Part shown: piece by piece, positions 24,799-33,483 of the stretch
Layout of the letters: every line of letters begins with the position of its first letter
Position numbering within the stretch: position 1 is the first letter of the stretch
From: Candidatus Dependentiae bacterium
GTDB lineage: Bacteria > Babelota > Babeliae > Babelales > Vermiphilaceae
Direction of reading: 5' to 3'
Assembly (NCBI GenBank): GCA_020431705.1
Contig: JAGQHQ010000002.1
Coordinates: 1-64,000 of the forward strand
Length of the DNA: 64,000 nucleotides
The notes under the pieces: generated by a model
Told to the model about the DNA's origin: nothing
Database searches by the model: none
Seen by the model: the letters and a program-made list of their open reading frames with translations, nothing else
Position numbers and translations under genes: made by a program

Positions 24799-26391
24799 AT
24801 GCAATCCATAGATTTTTTTAACAAGTTAGTGATGTTTTGTCTTATTTGTGTTTCGTGTACTACGAATACTGGGTATCTTTCTCAGTTACGTGATTTTGTA
24901 AAAGAATATCCCAGAGAGACGATTTTTGTTAGTGTTGGTATTGTAGGAGTAACATGGTATGCAAACTATTATGCAAAAAAAGTCAAAAAAGCAGCACAGA
25001 TAAGAGAGAATGAGAGGTATGAGAAGCTTCGGGGATCAGAGTATGATGATAAAGATAAAAAGACTAAAAATCTAGATCAGTTTAAATTAGTTATGGGTAT
25101 CAATGAGAGCAATTTTGCTAATCTAAGCGACGATGATAGGAAAAGGTTTATTGATGCGAATAATAAAACATTTAAACCACATGTTTGGGAATATAAAAGC
25201 AATAGAGTAAAGTCGCGATGGTGGGAGTTTTGGAAAAAGGAATCTATTATTGAGCAAAACATACTTGTTCCTTGTTATAGCAAAGCAACATATCCATATG
25301 GTACTTTTGCAGTTTTTAATTTATTAGAGACAAATAAAAAAGATGCTGATTTTGAAGAAGACTCTGATACCGAAGAAGATGTTGAAAATAATAGCAAAAA
25401 TGGTTTAATTTTTAATATTGTTACAAGAACAAGGGATGAAGATGGTAATAAGTACGAAGATCTTGTTAATATAACTTCGCTACTTTCACAATCTGAGTAT
25501 AATGGTGCATTTGTTCAAGTTGCTTCCCGATTCAATTGTTTGGAGGGAATGGGTCGTGGTGTGAGTCATTATACTAATAGTTCTGAAGGGTTTGTTCAGG
25601 GAGAGTCGGTTGCAACAGCAACGTTACCAGCTTCTATTTATCGTTATCATTTTTGTGATGAAGTTAACTTACTTAGTGATATTAAGATTAATTCACAAGA
25701 GATACCAATGTATTATGGATTGCCAACTTACGACGGTTATACATCCATTGCTAATTGTGATTGGAGCAAGCAGAGTAATGATGAGAAAGGTGGAGAGTGG
25801 TGGCGAAATATTATGGTGGGTTTGCATACTGAAGTTACTCCTATTTTAACAGATATTTCTCCTAGAGGACCAGCAAATGTTGAAGCCAGAATCACTAATA
25901 ATCATGGGCAACAAGTAACACTTGTGCTTACCTCAGCGCTTAATCTATCCGATTTGAGAATAGGGCATATAGTAAATTCAAATAAAGCTGAAGAGGAAGA
26001 AAAGAAAATAAACAAAAAGGAAAACCTTGAGACCTTTGCCAAAGGATGTTTGATGGCTTCATATCATTATACGTTATCTGCAGCTAGTCAACGAGTAAAG
26101 GATACTTCTTCTCGTCAAAAAGTACTTTTAACGATGATGGGCGGCGGTGTTTTTGAGAATAAAACACAATGGATTGTTGATGCAATACAAAAAAGTCTTG
26201 AAGCACATAAAAACAGTCCAATTGATGTAACCCTTATATTATACTTTGAACCTCGTCATAATCCAAATTATCTTACTCGTTTAAAATCTTTTGTATCTGC
26301 TTATAATGGCTCATATAGTGTTAATGGAGAGGTAGTTTGTATATCGTCGGAGAAAAAAGATGATAGTCGTGTGGCATACAAAGATAATTAG
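24799..26391 (+). CDS. Exported/anchored macro-domain-like protein, copy 2
   Basis: A tandem paralogue of 23284-24744. The start at 24799 (MQSIDFFNKLVMF) is placed by alignment with copy 1. The 530-residue protein has the same signal or anchor, VRDFVKEYP-type motif, hydrophobic segment and macro-like C-terminal domain. It differs by an inserted acidic stretch near residue 180 (DFEEDSDTEEDVENN), replacement of the CGVC segment, and about 45 extra C-terminal residues with a Cys. DNA identity is near complete over two blocks (25837-25945 and 26017-26210) but low in the N-terminal half, suggesting gene conversion or selection for divergence upstream. Function inferred only. Confidence 0.6.
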   Translation: MQSIDFFNKLVMFCLICVSCTTNTGYLSQLRDFVKEYPRETIFVSVGIVGVTWYANYYAKKVKKAAQIRENERYEKLRGSEYDDKDKKTKNLDQFKLVMGINESNFANLSDDDRKRFIDANNKTFKPHVWEYKSNRVKSRWWEFWKKESIIEQNILVPCYSKATYPYGTFAVFNLLETNKKDADFEEDSDTEEDVENNSKNGLIFNIVTRTRDEDGNKYEDLVNITSLLSQSEYNGAFVQVASRFNCLEGMGRGVSHYTNSSEGFVQGESVATATLPASIYRYHFCDEVNLLSDIKINSQEIPMYYGLPTYDGYTSIANCDWSKQSNDEKGGEWWRNIMVGLHTEVTPILTDISPRGPANVEARITNNHGQQVTLVLTSALNLSDLRIGHIVNSNKAEEEEKKINKKENLETFAKGCLMASYHYTLSAASQRVKDTSSRQKVLLTMMGGGVFENKTQWIVDAIQKSLEAHKNSPIDVTLILYFEPRHNPNYLTRLKSFVSAYNGSYSVNGEVVCISSEKKDDSRVAYKDN

Positions 26392-26533
26392 ACTGCAATG
26401 TTTCACATTGTAATTTTTGGCTCGCGAAACATTTTCAAATAGAATTCAAAATTTGAGTTTTATTTTATATTTTACTATATTTAAGAGTAAATGGGGTCTA
26501 AGTCTAGAAAACAATAAATGGAGAATGTGTGCC

Positions 26534-27649
26534 ATGAATAAAAATTTTATTTTTACTTTAGTAATTTTTTTGTTGTTACCTTTTAGTGGTATTGCATCAG
26601 ATTCTGTAATAGTAGGTGATGTAGTATCAACAGTTTCGGCTCAGCCAGTTGTGGTAGAAAAAAATATTGATGATACTGTACCAAAGGCCGAGGGGATTTT
26701 GGGTGAAATAGTACCTATTGAGCGCATAACGCAAGAGCGAATTGATATAAATAGAAAAAAAATCGATAGACTGTTATTTAGAAATAAGTGTTGGCGATAT
26801 GGTTTGCGCGGTGCAACAGTGACTACTATTGGAGGTGCAATAACCTATCTTATATGGCGGTGTTATAGCGTTCAACATATTGATGTTACTGATACGCAAA
26901 AACTATCAGAGCTTTTTCAGCAATATGTACCAGAAAGCACGCAAGATGTTTTTGACAATAAACAAATTACACAAGTACTTTTTAAGTTAAAAGATATTTC
27001 TATTGCAATGAGTAAAAAAATTACTCAGTTAAAGGTGCAGATAGCAACTTTAAATGTTTGTTTATCAAAATTGACACCCACATCTGGTCTATTGGATTGG
27101 ACAAAATATATTGGCGGAAAAATACGTGATGGTTTAGTTGCATCAGTTGGTTTAATTGGTATTAGCCGAGCTAATGATTATATACAAAAAATATTTGCTA
27201 ATCGCGACTTAAAATGGTTTATCGAAGCAAAAACGACGCTTGAAGAGACATTACAAGAGTTGCAACATGCAGCTCAACAATTACATACAGGAGATATTTC
27301 TGAGTATCAACGTGAATTTTATATGGCAATGTTGCCACGCTCATGTAACAGATTGGTTGATCAGCTTGAGGATATTATTGCTTTTATGGAGTATGGTAAC
27401 TATCAGCTTCCAAAAGAGGTGGTAACTGCTCATGGTTTGAGTATGATGTCGTGCTACTTGTTTAGTTGTGTTAACGATCGTTGCCATGAAATAGAAGCAC
27501 TATTGAAGCATATGCAAGAAAATTCCACTGATACTGATGCTCCGCAAAAAATTGAGCTATCTATAGCACAACTGAAAACAGAAATTATCAATACTATTGA
27601 GCGTTATAAAGCTGCGTTTATAATTGTTACAAAAGAGAATAAAGGGTGA
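26534..27649 (+). CDS. Exported or membrane helical protein, family unknown
   Basis: The start at 26534 (MNKNFIFTLVIFLLLPFSGIAS) has GGAG about 10 nt upstream and a textbook signal peptide; the longer frame to 26417 has neither. The 371-residue mature protein has a hydrophobic segment near residue 95 (GATVTTIGGAITYLIW) and a weaker one near 205 (LVASVGLIGISRA). Long amphipathic helices follow, likely coiled-coil-forming (TLEETLQELQHAAQQLH). It lies 142 bp after the macro-like pair on the same strand and could belong with them. A short similarity to 5354-6412 around ANRD-KW suggests a shared family. Confidence 0.6.
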   Translation: MNKNFIFTLVIFLLLPFSGIASDSVIVGDVVSTVSAQPVVVEKNIDDTVPKAEGILGEIVPIERITQERIDINRKKIDRLLFRNKCWRYGLRGATVTTIGGAITYLIWRCYSVQHIDVTDTQKLSELFQQYVPESTQDVFDNKQITQVLFKLKDISIAMSKKITQLKVQIATLNVCLSKLTPTSGLLDWTKYIGGKIRDGLVASVGLIGISRANDYIQKIFANRDLKWFIEAKTTLEETLQELQHAAQQLHTGDISEYQREFYMAMLPRSCNRLVDQLEDIIAFMEYGNYQLPKEVVTAHGLSMMSCYLFSCVNDRCHEIEALLKHMQENSTDTDAPQKIELSIAQLKTEIINTIERYKAAFIIVTKENKG

Positions 27650-27831
27650 ATGCTAGTGCAACAAATAGCTTAATATTTTTTATCAATATTTTTTTCTTCG
27701 TTATTGAGCGATATTTTCTTTTTTGTTTTTTTTAAAATTTACCATATTGTTCTGTTTAAAAATCTTATCTTTTTACTTGTTTGTAAGTATACTACAAGCA
27801 TATTTAACCAGAATTGGTAATAAGTATTTAT

Positions 27832-30459
27832 ATGAATATAAAAATGAAATTAACTCCTCTAATGCAACAATATTATGATATTAAGAAAGAGTATTCGGAT
27901 ACATTGTTGCTTTTTCAAGTTGGTGATTTTTACGAACTTTTTTTTGAAGACGCACAAAAAGCAGCCGTTTATTTGGGTATCGCTTTGACAAAGCGCGGCA
28001 AAATAAATGGAGAACCAATTCCGTTATGCGGTGTACCGGTGCATGCAAAAGATCATTATATGAACAAGTTAGTTCGCGGTGGCTTTAAGGTTGCTATCTG
28101 TGATCAGTTAGAGACACCAAAACCGGGTAGTGTGGTTAAGCGAGGGGTAACTCAAGTATTAACGCCAGGAACATTAACGGATGAAAAATTATTAGATGCA
28201 AAATCTGCCTCCTATTTATTTTCTTTTTTTTCAATAAACAATCAATGGGGGTTACTTTTTGGCGAGTTGTTAACGGCACAATTATTTGCAACTACTATAC
28301 CGATTAATGCAGAAAAAATGCTCGAATCAGAGTTGATTCGTTTTTTTCCAGATGAAATTTTATTGCCCGTTGGTGATGTTGCAAAACAGTTCAATTCATT
28401 TTTTAGAAAGCAGGGATATTTTACTACATTAGTTGATATTGATGCTGTATCTGGTATGGATGAATGGATAGCGGAGCAATTTTCTGTAAAAATTCAGCAA
28501 TATGTTGTGCAGCATAGAGCTTTGTTACATGCGTTGAAAACGTTTTATGCTTATTTGCGCAAAAATCAAGAAGCAGCGCTTGCTCAGTTTAAGAACATCC
28601 AGTGCTATCAAGCGGATGATTTTTTAATTCTTGATAGTGCTACGCAGCGTAATTTAGAGCTGATTAAAAATAATCAAGACAGTAGCAGGAAAAATACGTT
28701 ATTTGAAGTGCTTGATGGGGCAATAACACCCATGGGTTCACGCATGATTAAAAAATGGCTACTTCGGCCATTAGTAAAAAAAACAGCAATTGAACAACGG
28801 CAGCAGGTTTTAGAATTGTTTATTGCGCAACTATCACTGGTGCAACAGTTAGAAAATTTTTTAGTGACTATCGGTGATATTGAACGTGTGATTGGGCGCA
28901 TCGCATTGTGCCGTGCAACGGTGTATGATTATACGTGTTTGCGGCGGGTGTTGGAAATTGTACCAAATTTAAAAATTTTTCTGCAAAATTTTCTACAGCT
29001 TCCATTAATCAATGTTGTATATATACATATAGCGGATTTTTCTGTGTTAACACAGCTGCTTGTAGCAGCGTTACATGATGAGCCGAGTAACACTTTGATT
29101 ATAAAAACTGGTTTTGATCACAATCTGGATAGACTGCGTGATCTGATCGAAAATGGTAACAAAAAAATTATAGAACTTGAGCTGCGTGAGCAACAAAAAA
29201 CTGGGATTACGTCATTAAAAGTTCGATACAACAAAGTTCATGGCTATTACATTGAGGTAACTAAATCAAATATACATGCAGTGTCAGAAGAGTATGTACA
29301 ACAACAAACGTTAGTGGGACGTACTCGTTTTACCACACCTGAATTACAATTATTACAGCACGAATTGTTTAGTGCACGTAACGAAATTGAGGAAGCGGAA
29401 AGGGAAGTTTTTGAAAAAATAAAACAAGAGGTTGCTGGTTATATTACTCCATTGAGAAAACTTGCACATGCAGTTGCTCATTTAGATGCGTTGCTAGGTT
29501 TGGCTTGTGTTGCATATAACAATGGGTATACAAAACCAATGTTTTCTGATTCTCGCGAAATTATTATTAAAAACGGCAGGCATCCAGTGGTAGAAGGTTC
29601 ACAAGAAGTAGCTTTTATTCCAAATGATACACAGTTAACTAATCAGGAATCGACATGGATTATTACTGGTCCTAATATGGGCGGCAAGTCGACGTATCTG
29701 CGGCAAGTAGCTCATATAACCATTATGGCACATATTGGTTCATTTGTGCCGGCAAAACGGGCAGATATTGCATTGTTAGATCGCATATTTACCCGTATAG
29801 GATCAAGCGATAACGTAGCAGAGGGTAAAAGTACTTTTTTAGTAGAAATGGAAGAAACAGCTTCAATTTGTTTGTATGCAACTAAAAATAGCCTCGTTAT
29901 TCTAGACGAAGTGGGCCGTGGCACCAGCACGTTTGATGGATTAGCTATCGCTCAAGCGGTAGTGGAGTATATTCATTCTACGATCCAGGCACGCTGCTTA
30001 TTTGCTACTCATTATCACGAATTAACCAACTTACAAAAGCGATTTTCTGGTATTGCTAGTTATTATGCAGCAAGTAAGAAAACAGAACGAGGAATTGTTT
30101 TTTTATACAAAATTATACGTGGTATTGCTGATGGTTCATTCGGAATTGAAGTTGCTAAGTTAGCCAGTTTACCGCAAGAAGTTATACATCGGTCCGAAAC
30201 TATTTTGAAAGAACTTATGCTGCATAACAATACATCAGGCTTGCTAGCTAGTAGTATTTGTGACCATCAAAAAAACGATGTAGCTGGTTCAAGTATGCAA
30301 ACAGAGCGTATGTATGAGCCAGCTTCAGTTATGGAAAAAGAACGTGTTGACGAAAACAAAAAGCTCAAAGAGCAGTTAAAAAAATTGGGCGAAATAGATT
30401 ATGAGAATCTCTCGCCCAAAAAAGCATTTGATTTATTGTGGAGTTTGAAAGAAAATTAA
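27832..30459 (+). CDS. mutS: DNA mismatch repair protein MutS
   Basis: MutS recognises mismatches and recruits MutL. The mismatch-binding Phe is in the N-terminal QVGDFYELFFEDA. The clamp and lever domains follow, and the ATPase has Walker A TGPNMGGKSTYLRQ, Walker B LVILDEVGRGTSTFDGLAIA and the FATHYHEL motif. The start at 27832 (MNIKMKLTPLMQQY) gives 875 residues; 27844 is an alternative and neither has a clear ribosome binding site. The C-terminal tail has a helical end (LKEQLKKLGEIDYENLSPKKA) as in other MutS. mutL is not in the window. Confidence 0.96.
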   Translation: MNIKMKLTPLMQQYYDIKKEYSDTLLLFQVGDFYELFFEDAQKAAVYLGIALTKRGKINGEPIPLCGVPVHAKDHYMNKLVRGGFKVAICDQLETPKPGSVVKRGVTQVLTPGTLTDEKLLDAKSASYLFSFFSINNQWGLLFGELLTAQLFATTIPINAEKMLESELIRFFPDEILLPVGDVAKQFNSFFRKQGYFTTLVDIDAVSGMDEWIAEQFSVKIQQYVVQHRALLHALKTFYAYLRKNQEAALAQFKNIQCYQADDFLILDSATQRNLELIKNNQDSSRKNTLFEVLDGAITPMGSRMIKKWLLRPLVKKTAIEQRQQVLELFIAQLSLVQQLENFLVTIGDIERVIGRIALCRATVYDYTCLRRVLEIVPNLKIFLQNFLQLPLINVVYIHIADFSVLTQLLVAALHDEPSNTLIIKTGFDHNLDRLRDLIENGNKKIIELELREQQKTGITSLKVRYNKVHGYYIEVTKSNIHAVSEEYVQQQTLVGRTRFTTPELQLLQHELFSARNEIEEAEREVFEKIKQEVAGYITPLRKLAHAVAHLDALLGLACVAYNNGYTKPMFSDSREIIIKNGRHPVVEGSQEVAFIPNDTQLTNQESTWIITGPNMGGKSTYLRQVAHITIMAHIGSFVPAKRADIALLDRIFTRIGSSDNVAEGKSTFLVEMEETASICLYATKNSLVILDEVGRGTSTFDGLAIAQAVVEYIHSTIQARCLFATHYHELTNLQKRFSGIASYYAASKKTERGIVFLYKIIRGIADGSFGIEVAKLASLPQEVIHRSETILKELMLHNNTSGLLASSICDHQKNDVAGSSMQTERMYEPASVMEKERVDENKKLKEQLKKLGEIDYENLSPKKAFDLLWSLKEN

Positions 30460-30499
30460 CTGTTATTTCTTTACTTGTGTAAATAATATTGTAAACAAT

Positions 30500-30967
30500 T
30501 TACCTATCAAAGTTAATACAGTCAGTGCCACAATTACTGAATAGTTTACCCTTATTTTTATGTGGTAAATTATTTTGCCTCAATACGTTATGGCAATGAT
30601 CTTCAGTGAGATTTTTTACCCAGTTATAACTTATCCATAATGCTATTGTTGGTACGCAATATGGCATAACCTTTGGATATAAAAATGCAATAAATGGATT
30701 AATAATCATTTTTGGTACGCGTTTTAAAAAATGAAATGTACGCCAATAGTGTAAACCAGTGCTAATTTTTTTACGAAAGAGAAATGCAATACCGCCGTGG
30801 ACAAGTACAGATACAATACCTGGACGTTGGTATACTGTTTGAACAAGGCTAGAGCTATAAAAAGGTCTTTTATCTCGATATCCATCGGTTTGATCTGTTT
30901 GATTTGCTTGAATTAAACTAAATGTTAAGAACATACTTAAAAAAGTTGTTGTTAATACACGTAACAT
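30500..30967 (-). CDS. Small exported Cys-containing protein, paralogue A
   Basis: The start at 30967 (MLRVLTTTFLSMFLTFSLIQA) has GGAG upstream and a clean signal peptide. The upstream in-frame extension overlaps the neighbouring gene and is rejected. The 155-residue protein has two weak hydrophobic segments (GIVSVLVHGGIAFLF and MPYCVPTIALWISYNW). The C-terminal cysteine cluster is CHNVLRQNNLPHKNKGK, then CGTDCINF. Order and spacing match 30987-31520, including MLR-LT--FL at the start and the CH...(L/I)PH...C...C end. The two are tandem paralogues of unknown function. Confidence 0.6.
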   Translation of the reverse strand: MLRVLTTTFLSMFLTFSLIQANQTDQTDGYRDKRPFYSSSLVQTVYQRPGIVSVLVHGGIAFLFRKKISTGLHYWRTFHFLKRVPKMIINPFIAFLYPKVMPYCVPTIALWISYNWVKNLTEDHCHNVLRQNNLPHKNKGKLFSNCGTDCINFDR

Positions 30968-30986
30968 AATATATAATCTCCATTTA

Positions 30987-31520
30987 TTATTTTTCTGCTG
31001 AGTTATTACATAGATCTTTACAACCATAGGTAAGTCCAAATCGCACGGTACATTTGTTGTGGGGGATACCTTTACCAAGTAGTTCAACGTGACATGCATT
31101 TTTTCCCACTGTTGTTATGCCTGTATGAGTTGCAATTAAACATGCAATAAGTGAGCCTCCAGGAATCAAAAATCCAATAACGTTTTTATATACAAAGTTA
31201 ATGCTCGATTTTGCTATTTTTGATCTGCTAAATAGATTAAGAAATCTTTCTGGTGTTTGTACGAGCGTGTGCTTGGACCACCATTTGAATGTGTGAATAA
31301 TTCGTTTACGCACAATAAATCCGGTTAGAGCCAACCCTACATACATTGGGATTGTAAATATTTGAGGATAGTCGTATCCCCACTGAGCAAGTAAATGTTT
31401 TTTTGGTTGTTGTTGCCATTGTAGTTGTTGAATCTTTTTTTTCCAGCTATTTTTTTGAGCATGAGCGAAGCTAAATAACAAACATATAATGAGAAACGCT
31501 GCAGTTAATTTACGTAACAT
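30987..31520 (-). CDS. Small exported Cys-containing protein, paralogue B
   Basis: The 177-residue protein has a signal peptide (MLRKLTAAFLIICLLFSFAHAQ) and GGTGG before the ATG. A Trp/Gln/Lys-rich stretch follows, then two hydrophobic segments (FTIPMYVGLALTGFIV, NVIGFLIPGGSLIACLIAT). The Cys cluster is CHVELLGKGIPHNKC with CKDLC at the end. It lies 19 bp upstream of its paralogue at 30500-30967, so the pair is an operon. Confidence 0.6.
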   Translation of the reverse strand: MLRKLTAAFLIICLLFSFAHAQKNSWKKKIQQLQWQQQPKKHLLAQWGYDYPQIFTIPMYVGLALTGFIVRKRIIHTFKWWSKHTLVQTPERFLNLFSRSKIAKSSINFVYKNVIGFLIPGGSLIACLIATHTGITTVGKNACHVELLGKGIPHNKCTVRFGLTYGCKDLCNNSAEK

Positions 31521-31703
31521 AATAATCTACCACCTATTTAACATAATTTATATACCATATATGTATTATTATTGCAGATTGAAATTATTTGTCAAAGGGG
31601 TGAGGAATGGAAGTGTTTATTTAGAACATGAGGGTAGATTAAATACTGTTTTTTGCTATACTAAAAAACTAAGAACTACATTTTATCGATAGGATGAGAC
31701 ACA

Positions 31704-32033
31704 ATGGAACATGTAGAAAAATTCGATAAATACGCCATATTTCAAACTGGTGGCAAGCAATATCAAGCCATAGAGGGTAAAACAATTGCTATCGAAAAAA
31801 TAGAAGGCGAAGCCGGTACCCCTTTAGAGTTTAAAGAGGTTCTTTTTAAAAAGTCTGGCAATGAACAGTTTGAAATCGGTCAACCATATCTCGCAACACC
31901 GATCAAAGCGTCTATTATCAAACAGATGAAAGACAAGAAAAAGATTGCGTTCCGCTTTAAACGTCGTCAAAAAGTGCGTGTCAAACAAGGGCACAGACAG
32001 CCGTTGACGGTTATTAGAATTGAATCAATATAA
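31704..32033 (+). CDS. rplU: 50S ribosomal protein L21
   Basis: The 109-residue length fits L21. YAIFQTGGKQYQA is the family start, followed by EKIEGEAGTPLEFKEVLF. The C-terminal RRQKVRVKQGHRQPLTVIRI holds the rRNA-binding KxxGHRQ motif. AGGATGAG precedes the ATG. In most bacteria rplU is followed by rpmA (L27), but here it is a single-gene unit closed by a terminator at 32053-32090, with an opposite-strand gene beyond. Confidence 0.96.
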   Translation: MEHVEKFDKYAIFQTGGKQYQAIEGKTIAIEKIEGEAGTPLEFKEVLFKKSGNEQFEIGQPYLATPIKASIIKQMKDKKKIAFRFKRRQKVRVKQGHRQPLTVIRIESI

Positions 32034-32052
32034 AAATTTTGATTTAGTAAGT

Positions 32053-32090
32053 AAAAGAACCCAGTATAAAAAACTAGGTTCTTTTTGTTT
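32053..32090 (+). terminator. Intrinsic terminator after rplU
   Basis: The inverted arms AAAGAACC and GGTTCTTT, with further AGT/ACT pairing inside and an A-rich loop, are followed by a T-run. It lies 20 bp after the rplU stop codon. Confidence 0.85.
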
Positions 32091-32106
32091 ATTCTAATAG
32101 TTTGAT

Positions 32107-32748
32107 TTATAGCTTAGTGATCTTTTCCATGTGCTTATTTTCACCGGCTACAATAATTTTGTCATTTTCAGCAATAACATATTGCGGATCGGTAGAAACA
32201 ATATTTTCATCAACCTGAACACCTATACATTTTACCTGGTATTTTTGATATAAGTGAAGTTCTTCAAGTGTTTTACCTATCATTGATTCGGGTGCTGTAA
32301 TCTGACTGATAGAGTAATTCTTTGTTAATCGTACTAGTTCAGTATACGGTGTACTTAAATTATCCGCCAAGCGAATACCAATTTCTTTTTCTGGAAGAAT
32401 GACTTCATCAGCACCAACCAACTGTACAATTTCTTTATGGATTTCGTTAATAGCGCGAGTGATAACGGTATGTGTTTTAAGTCTTTTTTTCAAAAGTGCG
32501 GTAATCAAAATTGATTGAGCAAAATTTTCTCCCATTGCTACTATAACGGTGTCCATTTCATCCACACCTACTGATCGCAGTGATGCTTCATCGGTAACTC
32601 GCATGCATACAGCCTGAGTGACTCTATCGCGAATTGATGCAACAATGCCTTCATTGCTGTCAATGGCCATTACTTCCATACCATTTTCTGCCAATCCAGC
32701 TGCTACTTGATAACCAAAACGCCCTAGACCAATGACACAAAACTTCAT
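32107..32748 (-). CDS. TrkA/KtrA-type potassium transport regulatory protein
   Basis: The 213-residue, single-RCK length matches KtrA rather than the doubled TrkA. The N-terminal Rossmann NAD(H)-binding motif is CVIGLGRFGYQVA, with an acidic residue (AIDSNEG) at the end of strand 2. The C-terminal TrkA-C domain carries MIGKTLEELHLYQKYQVKCIGV and NDKIIVAGE. Such proteins gate a KtrB/TrkH membrane subunit in response to nucleotide. No transporter gene is in the window. AGGA lies 8 nt before the ATG. Confidence 0.88.
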   Translation of the reverse strand: MKFCVIGLGRFGYQVAAGLAENGMEVMAIDSNEGIVASIRDRVTQAVCMRVTDEASLRSVGVDEMDTVIVAMGENFAQSILITALLKKRLKTHTVITRAINEIHKEIVQLVGADEVILPEKEIGIRLADNLSTPYTELVRLTKNYSISQITAPESMIGKTLEELHLYQKYQVKCIGVQVDENIVSTDPQYVIAENDKIIVAGENKHMEKITKL

Positions 32749-32876
32749 ATAAGTATTCCTACTGTTACAGTGTACCTAACCCTAACATTACGGTGCATTC
32801 TTTATGTTTATTATACTAAATAAGAAAGTACTATACCAAGAAAAAAGCGCTAAAAAAAGGTTTTTATAAGAAAACA

Positions 32877-33467
32877 TTACCAATAAAACCAACAGATAAG
32901 GAATAATATGATAGCGCTAAGAATTGCGATAACCACCCAATGTAAGTATCGATCAATAGTTTTTTTCATATGATGTCCCCATTTTTTCATTATAATAGCA
33001 ATTAAAAAGAATCGAGTACCTCTTGCAATGGCTGAGCACAACACAAAGGGAATAAAAGAAAGCTTGCAAAATCCGGCTGTTAATGTTGCGGCTTTATAGG
33101 GTATAGGGGTAAAGCCAGCAACTAATATAGCCCAATATTCATATTTTTTATATTGTGAACACAAAAAAACAAATGAATCGGCGCTTATCATTTTGTTAAC
33201 AAGCCAATTATGAATTATTTGGTAACCTAATTGATACCACAAGAAAAAACCAATCATATAACTAGTAATACCACCAAAAACAGAACCTATTGTTGCAATG
33301 GTAGCAAACCATAATGAATACTCTCTTTTTTCTATACAATAAAAAATAAGCATAGGGTCGGTTGGCAGGAAGCAAATTGCTTCTAAGTAAAAAAGTATAC
33401 CAAGTGCAAGCGAAGCATATTTTGAGTTTACTTTAGAACACATCCATGTGTACGTACGCTGAAACAT
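32877..33467 (-). CDS. VTT-domain (DedA/YqaA-type) membrane protein
   Basis: The 196-residue protein has four to five membrane segments. The diagnostic VTT region (VAGFTPIPYKAATLTAGFCKLSFIPF) matches the YqaA branch, in which a G-F/W-TPIPYK loop precedes a re-entrant helix. An upstream acidic motif is FYLEAICFLPTDPMLI. The family is implicated in lipid scrambling or envelope homeostasis. It lies 16 bp downstream of glyS on the same strand and has AAGGCGGTA before the ATG, so co-transcription is likely. Confidence 0.85.
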   Translation of the reverse strand: MFQRTYTWMCSKVNSKYASLALGILFYLEAICFLPTDPMLIFYCIEKREYSLWFATIATIGSVFGGITSYMIGFFLWYQLGYQIIHNWLVNKMISADSFVFLCSQYKKYEYWAILVAGFTPIPYKAATLTAGFCKLSFIPFVLCSAIARGTRFFLIAIIMKKWGHHMKKTIDRYLHWVVIAILSAIILFLICWFYW

Positions 33468-33483
33468 TACCGCCTTTTTGTTT

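Noticed and set aside
30968-31099. N-terminal extension of the 30500 gene into the neighbouring paralogue
   Set aside because: The extension overlaps coding sequence and would bury an evident signal peptide; the ATG at 30967 has its own ribosome binding site.
32107-32748. Complete potassium uptake system
   Set aside because: Only the regulatory RCK protein is present; no TrkH/KtrB-like membrane subunit is in the window.
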